From contig JAIVGV010000390.1 of the NCBI GenBank assembly GCA_020201365.1, positions 1-9,855 of the forward strand: a stretch of 9,855 bases of DNA, read 5' to 3'. Position numbers and translations under genes: made by a program. This DNA is from Acidobacteriota bacterium (lineage in GTDB: Bacteria > Acidobacteriota > Blastocatellia > Pyrinomonadales > Pyrinomonadaceae). The notes under the pieces were generated by a model. That model was not told the origin of the DNA. It saw only the letters and a program-made list of their open reading frames with translations, and did not search any database. Position 1 is the stretch's first letter. Each line of letters opens with the position of its first letter. This document shows, in pieces, positions 1 through 6,895 of the stretch.

Positions 1-27
1 CTCCCCGACAACTTCATCGCGCTTTGA
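1..27 (+). CDS. 3' end of an upstream gene (partial)
   Basis: Reading from base 1 gives eight codons (L-P-D-N-F-I-A-L) and then TGA at 25-27. Seven of the eight codons end in G or C, matching the third-position bias of the other genes here, while the other frames do not show it. This suggests the tail of a gene entering from the left edge. The fragment is too short to identify, and it could be chance. Confidence 0.4.
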   Translation, partial: LPDNFIAL

Positions 28-55
28 CTGCGCGAGTTAAAATGTGAGATAGATT
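24..55 (+). promoter_or_regulatory. Possible weak promoter for the eno-gpmI pair
   Basis: TTGACT at 24-29 resembles a sigma-70 -35 box (5 of 6) and overlaps the putative stop of the upstream gene. No good -10 box sits at the ideal distance: GAGATA (46-51) and AGATAG (47-52) are poor. TAAAAT at 38-43 is a better -10 match but has no decent -35 at the right spacing. The AT-rich stretch 36-75 is unusual for this genome and is the only candidate promoter before eno. Confidence 0.25.
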
Positions 56-101
56 TGGAATCCGATTTCCATAGTCGTTTGTAAGAGGAGCGCGCGATCT
101 C

Positions 102-1628
<1,527 letters not shown>

Positions 1629-1651
1629 CGAATAGAACGGAGAGCGAAGAA

Positions 1652-3199
1652 TTGAGTAACCAGCAGGGACCGCTCGCGCTCATCATCCTCGACGGCTTCG
1701 GCTACAGCGCGCAGCGTGAGGGGAACGCCGTCGCGCTCGCCGAGATGCCTTTCTACAACGAGCTGCTGGAGAAGTACCCGCACACGCTCGTCGCGGCGTC
1801 GGGCGAGTGCGTCGGGCTGCCCGCGGGCGTGATGGGCAACTCGAACGTCGGACACCTGTGCATGGGCGCGGGGCGCGTCGTGCGCACGGACGTGGAGAAC
1901 ATCAACCACCAGATCGAGTCCGGCGAGTTCCAACATAACCTCGTCTTGAGCGCCGCGATGGAGAGCGCGCTCGCGCACGACCGCGCGCTGCACCTGATGG
2001 GGCTCACCTCCGACGGGCTCGTGCATTCGTCGCAGGAGCACGCCTACGCGCTACTCAAGATGGCTGCCGAGCGGGGCTTGCGCCGCGTCTTCGTCCACTG
2101 CTTCCTCGACGGGCGCGACACGCCGCCCGGCTCAGCCGACAAGTACGTCGCCGCGATGCGCGACAAGTGCAAGGAGATCGGCGCGGGCGAGATCGCTTCG
2201 ATCTGCGGTCGCTACTACGCGATGGATCGCGACAAGCGTTGGGACAGGACCGAGCGCGCGTACAAACTCCTAGTCAACGGCGAAGGGGAGCGCGCGACCG
2301 ATCCGGTCGCTGGCGTCCGTCGCTCTTACGAGCGCAACGTGACGGACGAGTTCGTCGAGCCGGTCGTCTGCGTGCGCGAGGACGGCAGTCCGGTCGCCAC
2401 GATCCAGGGCGGCGACTCCGTCATCTTCTTCAACTTCCGCGCCGACCGCGCGCGGCAGATCACCGCCGCGCTCGCCGTCCCAGGCTTCGACGCCTTCCCC
2501 GTCGCCGAGCGCCCGCACACCCACTTCGTCTGCTTCACGATCTACGACAAGACGTACCCGCTTCCGGTCGCCTTCCCGCCCGCGCAGCCGCGCCACGTCC
2601 TCGGCGAAGTCTTCGGCGCGCTCGGCGTGCGGAACTACCGCATGGCGGAGACGGAGAAGTACGCGCACGTCACCTACTTCTTCAACGGCGGGCAGGAGAT
2701 CGAGTTCCCGCACGAGCGGCGGCTGCTCGTGCCGTCGCCGAAGGTGGCGACCTACGATCTCGTGCCCGAGATGTCCGCCTACAAACTGACCGACAAAATC
2801 CTGCGCGCGATTGACGAGCGCGAGACGGACGTCTTCGTCATCAACTTCGCCAACCCCGACATGGTCGGGCACACCGGGAACTTGGAGAAAACGGTCGAAG
2901 CCGTGGGGCACGTTGACAAGTGCTTGGGGTGGATCACGAAGTCTCTGCGCTCGGCGCGCGGTCGCTCGGTCATCACGGCGGATCACGGCAACTGCGAGCA
3001 GATGATCGACCCGCGCACCGGCGAGCCGCACACCGCCCACACCACCAACCCCGTCCCCTTCCTCCTCTGCGACGAAGCCTCCCGCGGCGCGCGTCTCAGG
3101 GAGGGCGGCGCGCTCGAAGACGTCGCGCCGACGCTGCTCGGGCTGCTCGGCATCGCGAAGCCGCAAGAGATGACCGGTCGCGATCTGCGCGAAACGTAA
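1652..3199 (+). CDS. gpmI: 2,3-bisphosphoglycerate-independent phosphoglycerate mutase
   Basis: This is the cofactor-independent, metal-dependent mutase of the alkaline phosphatase superfamily, interconverting 3- and 2-phosphoglycerate through a phosphoserine intermediate in the cytoplasm. The active-site set is complete: D14 (LDGFG), nucleophile S64 (MGNSNVGH), H125, R155-D156 (DGRDTPP), R187 and R193, R263 and R266 (NFRADR), K336 (ETEKYAH), D403 and H407 (NPDMVGH), D444-H445 (TADHGNCEQM) and H463 (TAHTTNP). Spacing matches the Geobacillus enzyme almost residue for residue. The length, 515, is normal. The start is TTG at 1652, placed after GGAG (1639-1642). It directly follows eno, the next enzyme in the pathway, so the two form a lower-glycolysis operon. 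The stop TAA is followed by no obvious terminator. Confidence 0.97.
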   Translation: MSNQQGPLALIILDGFGYSAQREGNAVALAEMPFYNELLEKYPHTLVAASGECVGLPAGVMGNSNVGHLCMGAGRVVRTDVENINHQIESGEFQHNLVLSAAMESALAHDRALHLMGLTSDGLVHSSQEHAYALLKMAAERGLRRVFVHCFLDGRDTPPGSADKYVAAMRDKCKEIGAGEIASICGRYYAMDRDKRWDRTERAYKLLVNGEGERATDPVAGVRRSYERNVTDEFVEPVVCVREDGSPVATIQGGDSVIFFNFRADRARQITAALAVPGFDAFPVAERPHTHFVCFTIYDKTYPLPVAFPPAQPRHVLGEVFGALGVRNYRMAETEKYAHVTYFFNGGQEIEFPHERRLLVPSPKVATYDLVPEMSAYKLTDKILRAIDERETDVFVINFANPDMVGHTGNLEKTVEAVGHVDKCLGWITKSLRSARGRSVITADHGNCEQMIDPRTGEPHTAHTTNPVPFLLCDEASRGARLREGGALEDVAPTLLGLLGIAKPQEMTGRDLRET

Positions 3200-3228
3200 A
3201 TCGCCCTTTTGCCCGCCGCGCATCAAGC

Positions 3229-3256
3229 TTGTTCCCCGGCGCGCTCCTTGTATAAT
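3229..3256 (+). promoter_or_regulatory. Sigma-70-like promoter before the cytochrome gene
   Basis: A perfect TATAAT lies at 3251-3256. A weak -35 candidate, TTGTTC (3229-3234), sits 16 bp upstream. This lies in the 170-bp gap after gpmI and would give a leader of roughly 105 nt before the cytochrome ATG at 3370. An exact consensus -10 box is notable in DNA this GC-rich. The rest of the gap (3257-3355) shows no strong hairpin, T-tract or RNA gene that I can recognise. Confidence 0.55.
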
Positions 3257-3356
3257 CCCGTCCGACAGCTCGGTTCGGGCGGCAGCCTGCTTCGCCAAAA
3301 AACTCAGTCAACACGAACGAGCACGGGGTGGGACAATCCCGCGCTCGACTTGCGCG

Positions 3357-3364
3357 AAGAGGTG
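3357..3364 (+). promoter_or_regulatory. Ribosome binding site that fixes the cytochrome start
   Basis: AAGAGGTG ends five bases before the ATG at 3370. It favours that start over the in-frame GTG at 3328, which would add 14 residues in front of a clear signal peptide and has no comparable site upstream. Confidence 0.7.
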
Positions 3365-3369
3365 TGTGC

Positions 3370-4398
3370 ATGGGTCTCCGTGTCAGCATGATCGCTCTGT
3401 GTCTCTTCTTCGGCGCGCGCGCCGCCGACGCCTCGACGTGCGCGCGAGCGAAGCGGCAGCCCGACGCGTGGGTCGCGTCGCAGGTGGACGCGCTCGTCGC
3501 GGCGGCGCGCGCGTCGTATTTCGGCGAGGAGGCGACGGACGCGGCTTTCGGGCGAACCGTCGTCGGGATTGATCAGACGATGCGGAGGTGCGGGCTCGCG
3601 CGGGATCAGAACTTTTTAGATCGCTACCGCGAGTTCGTCGGCTACGTCGCGGCGGCGGCGCGCGACGAGTCGCCGGAGCACGAGCTGGGCTTCGTCGTCA
3701 CCGACAAGGAGTACTTCGCCGAGACGAGCCGCTACGTGCAGATTCCCGACTTCTTGCTCGATCCCACGTTCCTCCGCAACGCCTCGCGCTACGAGACGCT
3801 CGGTCGCGCGAAGTCGTTTCTGCAACGGCTCAACGCAAACTACCGCACGTACCGGCGCGACGGCTCGATCACGATCAAGGGGCGCTGGGAGCTGGGCGAG
3901 GGCGACGACAACTGCGTGAAGTGCCACAAGAGCGGCGTGCTGCCGATCTTCCCCGACGCGGGCAGCGTGAGCGCGAAAGAGCGGGACGCGCTCGCCGCGG
4001 TCAACGAGCGCTTCGTCACCTACGGCTCGCCGCGCTTCGACAAGTACCTCGACGCGACCGTCTTCGGACCCGGACTCGGCTCGCCGAGCTGGTGGGCGCG
4101 CGCGCAGCACGCGGCGACCGACGCGCGGGCGACAAACGCGGACGCGCGCGCGTCCGTCACTTCGGGCGCGACGAGCTGCGCGGTCTGTCACCGCCAGCAG
4201 AAGCTCGGCGCGTTGAGCTTCCCGATGGATCGCGTGCTCATCAGTTCCTACGTCGAAGGCGGGCAGATGCCCTACGGCTTCGACCTCGGCGCCAGAGATC
4301 GCGCCGCCCTCTACGACCGACTGATCCGCGACTACTTCGCAACGGACGCCGCGCGCCCCGGCGTACTCAAGTCCTGGCTTCTGGGCAAGCTGCGCTGA
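3370..4398 (+). CDS. Exported diheme c-type cytochrome, family not recognised
   Basis: The 342-residue protein begins with a signal peptide (MGLRVSMIALCLFFGARAADA, cleavage probably after residue 21), so it is predicted to be periplasmic or outside the inner membrane. Two CxxCH sites, C182-V-K-C185-H186 and C270-A-V-C273-H274, should each bind a covalent heme c. M300 in GGQMPYG resembles the GxMP axial-ligand motif of class I cytochromes and probably serves the second heme. No equivalent Met is obvious for the first heme. The N-terminal ~170 residues carry no heme site; C24 and C74 could form a disulfide. The likely role is electron transfer or a heme-based oxidoreductase activity, but partner and substrate are unknown. 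The stop is 30 bp before the DUF1330 gene, suggesting co-transcription from the promoter near 3250. Confidence 0.88.
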   Translation: MGLRVSMIALCLFFGARAADASTCARAKRQPDAWVASQVDALVAAARASYFGEEATDAAFGRTVVGIDQTMRRCGLARDQNFLDRYREFVGYVAAAARDESPEHELGFVVTDKEYFAETSRYVQIPDFLLDPTFLRNASRYETLGRAKSFLQRLNANYRTYRRDGSITIKGRWELGEGDDNCVKCHKSGVLPIFPDAGSVSAKERDALAAVNERFVTYGSPRFDKYLDATVFGPGLGSPSWWARAQHAATDARATNADARASVTSGATSCAVCHRQQKLGALSFPMDRVLISSYVEGGQMPYGFDLGARDRAALYDRLIRDYFATDAARPGVLKSWLLGKLR

Positions 4399-4415
4399 CA
4401 CGCGCGGCAGATGAC

Positions 4416-4423
4416 GGGAGGTG
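4416..4423 (+). promoter_or_regulatory. Ribosome binding site that selects a TTG start
   Basis: GGGAGGTG sits five bases upstream of TTG at 4429. The in-frame ATG at 4411 lies just before this site and has no Shine-Dalgarno sequence of its own. Initiation at the TTG is therefore preferred. Confidence 0.65.
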
Positions 4424-4428
4424 TAGAG

Positions 4429-4716
4429 TTGGCTGCTTACGTCGTTGTCGAGATAGACGTTCACGACGCGGAGACTTACGAGACCTACAAACAGCTCGCC
4501 CCGCCGCCGATAGAGTTGTACGGCGGGCGCTACCTCGTGCGCGGCGGCGCGGTCGAGACGCTCGAAGGCGACTGGTCGCCGGGCCGCTTCGTCATCCTCG
4601 AATTCCCTTCCGCCGAGCGCGCGCGCGCCTGGCACGCCTCCGCCGAGTACGCGCCCGCGAAGTCGCTCAGGCAGGCGAGCGCGCGCACGCGTCTGATCCT
4701 CGTCGAAGGGCTCTGA
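4429..4716 (+). CDS. DUF1330 family small protein
   Basis: The protein has 95 residues and starts MAAYVVVEIDVHD, the typical opening of DUF1330 proteins. These are small ferredoxin-like alpha-beta barrel proteins, usually dimeric and cytoplasmic, of unclear function. Family hallmarks include the pattern DAETYETYKQLAPPPIELYG (13-32), GGRYLVRGG (32-40), the ...LEGDWSPGRFVILEFPS stretch (45-61) and the final region around W68 and Y74. TTG at 4429 is chosen because GGGAGGTG precedes it and because family members start at this point. The ATG at 4411 would add six residues. It lies 30 bp after the cytochrome and probably shares its transcript, although the predicted compartments differ. Confidence 0.87.
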   Translation: MAAYVVVEIDVHDAETYETYKQLAPPPIELYGGRYLVRGGAVETLEGDWSPGRFVILEFPSAERARAWHASAEYAPAKSLRQASARTRLILVEGL

Positions 4717-4748
4717 CGGTTTAACTAACGCGCACGTCTCACGACGTA

Positions 4749-4790
4749 GGCGCGGCGCGCGCCCGACGATCCGGCGCGGCGCGCGCCCGA
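4749..4790 (+). repeat. 18-bp direct repeat with palindromic core before the AraC-type gene
   Basis: GGCGCGGCGCGCGCCCGA occurs identically at 4749-4766 and 4773-4790, separated by six bases, giving a 24-bp period. Each copy contains the perfect palindrome GGCGCGCGCC (4754-4763 and 4778-4787). The second copy ends a few bases before the regulator's ribosome binding site (GGGAGG, 4794-4799). It may be an operator for autoregulation, but low-complexity GC sequence could produce it by slippage. Confidence 0.6.
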
Positions 4791-4805
4791 AGCGGGAGGT
4801 TTCGC

Positions 4806-5621
4806 TTGGCGGAAGTGTCCGAGCACAGCATCGAGCTCGAAGGCGCGACGGTGAGCGCGCGCCGCCGCGTCGAACGGGGCGCGGGCGGGCTCGTGTGGAT
4901 TGACGAGGAGATGACGGTCGAGGGGCGCTACGCAGGACTAGTCGTCATGGGGCGCGGCTGGCTCTTCGAGCTGCACGACCTCTCGCGCGGCTCGTTCGCC
5001 TTCGTGCAGGACGGCGCGCGCGTCCCCGTCAAGCCGCGCCGCTTCGGGCTCTTATACGCGCCGTTCTCGATCACGGAAGTCTCGATGGAGGACGTGCGGA
5101 CGCGCTGGGTCGGCGTCGCCGCCTCCGGCGAGCCGCCGCGAGACGGCAGCGCCGCGCCGCACAAGATAGACGCCCGAACGCCCCCGGCCGGAGGCGGTCG
5201 CTCGCTCCTCTTTGAAGTTGACGGCAGCGCGCCGACGCGCGACCCGCGCGAAGTGCTCGAACTGCTCGCGTCGGCTCGCGTGCTCGGCACGTTGGAGCGC
5301 AGCACGCGCCCGTCGCCGCTGTCGCTGCGCGCGAAGCGGCTGATTGCTTCGTCCTACGACTCCGCGTCGTCAATCGCGTCGGTCGCCGCGCGGCTCGGCG
5401 TCACGCACGCGCACCTCGCGCGGCAGTTCAAGCGCGACTGCGGCATGACGCCGCACGCCTACCGCGCTCGCTTGCGCGCGAGCGACGCCCTGCTGCGGCT
5501 CACGCGCGGCGAGAAGATCGCGGACGTCTCCGGCGGCGTGGGCTACAACGATCTCGGTCGCTTCTACAAACAGTTCCGCAAGCTCATGCACGCCTCGCCC
5601 GGAACCTGCCGACTCGCCTAG
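4806..5621 (+). CDS. AraC-family transcriptional regulator
   Basis: The C-terminal ~100 residues form the paired helix-turn-helix DNA-binding domain of the AraC/XylS family. The first HTH lies around 189-209 (IASVAARLGVTHAHLARQF), and the PHAYR linker motif follows at 216-220. The second HTH is around 237-258 (KIADVSGGVGYNDLGRFYKQ), followed by the short ASPGTCR ending, where Cys replaces the usual Tyr. The N-terminal ~110 residues read as a beta-rich, cupin-like sensing domain, with a Pro/Gly/Ser-rich linker near 105-130. The ligand is unknown. The length of 271 is typical. The TTG start at 4806 is supported by GGGAGG at 4794-4799. A tandem palindromic repeat just upstream could be its own operator. 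The SDR gene begins 92 bp downstream, and either it or the cytochrome/DUF1330 pair could be a target. Confidence 0.9.
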   Translation: MAEVSEHSIELEGATVSARRRVERGAGGLVWIDEEMTVEGRYAGLVVMGRGWLFELHDLSRGSFAFVQDGARVPVKPRRFGLLYAPFSITEVSMEDVRTRWVGVAASGEPPRDGSAAPHKIDARTPPAGGGRSLLFEVDGSAPTRDPREVLELLASARVLGTLERSTRPSPLSLRAKRLIASSYDSASSIASVAARLGVTHAHLARQFKRDCGMTPHAYRARLRASDALLRLTRGEKIADVSGGVGYNDLGRFYKQFRKLMHASPGTCRLA

Positions 5622-5713
5622 GCGATCAACGCACACATCAAAAAACGCCAAGACGCCGCGCGCGCCGGCGCTGTACACTCGCCTGCAAAGTTAGCGAGAG
5701 GAGTTCGACGGAG

Positions 5714-6688
5714 ATGGCGAGCTTGAGCGGCAAGGTCGCGGTAGTCGCGGGCGCGACGCGCGGGGCGGGGCGCGGGATCGCGTGCGCGCTCGGCGAGGCG
5801 GGCGCGACCGTGTACTGCACGGGGCGCAGCGTGCGCGGCGCGAAGAAGTTGCCGCGCAGGCGCACGAAGAAGATCGCCTTCGATCTCGACAAGCGCCCCG
5901 AAACGATCGAGGAGACCGCCGAGATGGTCTCGGCGCGCGGCGGCGTCGGCGTCTGGGCGCGGGTGGATCACACGGACGCGGGACAGGTCGCCGCGCTCTT
6001 CCGCCGCGTGAAGCGTGAGCGGGGGCGGCTCGACGTGCTCGTGAACGACGTGTGGGGCGGCGACTCCCTGACCGAGTGGGGCAAGCCCTTCTGGGAGTGC
6101 TCGCTCGAAAAAGGCTTGACGATGATCGAGCGCGCGGTTCTCTCGCACGTCGTCACGGCGCGCCACGCCCTGCCGCTGATGGTCGGACGCAAGCGCGGTC
6201 TCGTCGTCGAGATCACGGACGGCGACGGGCTCTACTACCGCGGTCAGTTCTTCTACGACTTCGTCAAAGTCGCCGTCATCCGTCTCGCCTTCGCCATGGC
6301 GGAGGAGCTGCGGAAGCACCGCGTCGCGGCGGTCGCAGTCTCGCCGGGATTTTTGCGCTCCGAGGCGATGCTCGAACACCTCGGCTTAACGGAGGAGAAC
6401 TGGCGCGACGGCGCGAAGCGGCAGCCTTCGTTCGTCGAGTCGGAGACGCCGCTGCTCGTAGGTCGCTGCGTCGCCGCGTTAGCCTCCGACCCGAAGGTGC
6501 TGAAGAAGTCCGGAAGAGTCTTCGGCTCCTGGACGCTCGCGAAGGAGTATGACCTGACGGACGCCGACGGGCGGCGACCGAGCATCGCCGGGTGGGTTGA
6601 AGAGAACATGCCCGGCTTTCTCAAGCAGGTGCGCGAGAGCGGGCGGCGCTTCTGCGCTCAGGGCGAAGTCTTCACCGACAAGAGCTGA
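5714..6688 (+). CDS. Short-chain dehydrogenase/reductase (SDR)
   Basis: This is a 324-residue NAD(P)-dependent oxidoreductase with a Rossmann fold. The cofactor-binding motif is G13-ATR-G17-A-G19 on the first strand. The catalytic pair YxxxK is Y181-DFV-K185, followed by the usual PGF segment (211-213). Two motifs deviate: the NNAG position reads NDVWGG (111-116), and the position of the catalytic Ser, 13 residues before the Tyr, is T168 (EITDGDG). The overall layout, including the longer insert around FWECSLEK (126-133) and a C-terminal extension, recalls DHRS1-like SDRs. The substrate is unknown. The ATG at 5714 is preceded by GAGAGGAG (5696-5703). TACACT (5674-5679) might be a weak -10 box, but there is no clear -35. 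Confidence 0.92.
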   Translation: MASLSGKVAVVAGATRGAGRGIACALGEAGATVYCTGRSVRGAKKLPRRRTKKIAFDLDKRPETIEETAEMVSARGGVGVWARVDHTDAGQVAALFRRVKRERGRLDVLVNDVWGGDSLTEWGKPFWECSLEKGLTMIERAVLSHVVTARHALPLMVGRKRGLVVEITDGDGLYYRGQFFYDFVKVAVIRLAFAMAEELRKHRVAAVAVSPGFLRSEAMLEHLGLTEENWRDGAKRQPSFVESETPLLVGRCVAALASDPKVLKKSGRVFGSWTLAKEYDLTDADGRRPSIAGWVEENMPGFLKQVRESGRRFCAQGEVFTDKS

Positions 6689-6700
6689 GCCTCACGAACC

Positions 6701-6736
6701 CGCGCCCCGGCGTGCGAAGGCGTACACCGGGGCGCG
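6701..6736 (+). terminator. GC-rich hairpin after the SDR gene
   Basis: CGCGCCCCGG (6701-6710) pairs perfectly with CCGGGGCGCG (6727-6736) across a 16-base loop, 12 bases after the SDR stop. No T-tract follows, so it is not a canonical intrinsic terminator. It could be a Rho-type pause, an mRNA-stabilising structure or a non-canonical terminator. Confidence 0.4.
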
Positions 6737-6895
6737 CCGCCTGAACTGTCTTCACCAAAAAGGATCAGGATCGGTTAAACTAATTCCCGGCGTCGCGCGT
6801 CTAAACCGCTGGCGATGATTTCCGGCAGTAGCACTTCCCCCAGCCTCACACTGCGATCCGCGCCGCAGCGACTCGAACCCGCCAGCCGCTCACCT
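6737..6895 (+). promoter_or_regulatory. Intergenic region before the secreted repeat protein
   Basis: The only AT-rich patch is 6755-6785, containing TAAACT (6776-6781) as a 4-of-6 match to a -10 box, with no convincing -35. The remaining ~110 bases to the ATG at 6896 would be a leader with no clear Shine-Dalgarno site. One small hairpin (CTGCG 6851-6855 with CGCAG 6864-6868) is visible. No RNA gene or riboswitch is recognised. Confidence 0.25.

Noticed and set aside
3285..3305. Similarity of CTTCGCCAAAAAACTCAG (near 3290) to CTTCACCAAAAAGGATCAG (near 6750) as a shared regulatory element
   Set aside because: The match is short, A-run driven and differently placed relative to the candidate promoters, so it is more likely coincidence.
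3328..3369. Upstream GTG start for the cytochrome
   Set aside because: It would place 14 charged residues before the signal peptide, and the AAGAGGTG site points to ATG 3370.
3588..4724. A 378-codon plus-strand frame overlapping the cytochrome gene
   Set aside because: Extremely Arg-rich out-of-phase translation. The overlapping frame has a signal peptide and two CxxCH sites, so this is a shadow.
5654..5670. CGCCG...CGGCG stem after the AraC-type gene as a terminator
   Set aside because: Only five base pairs with no T-tract, within a low-complexity CG run.
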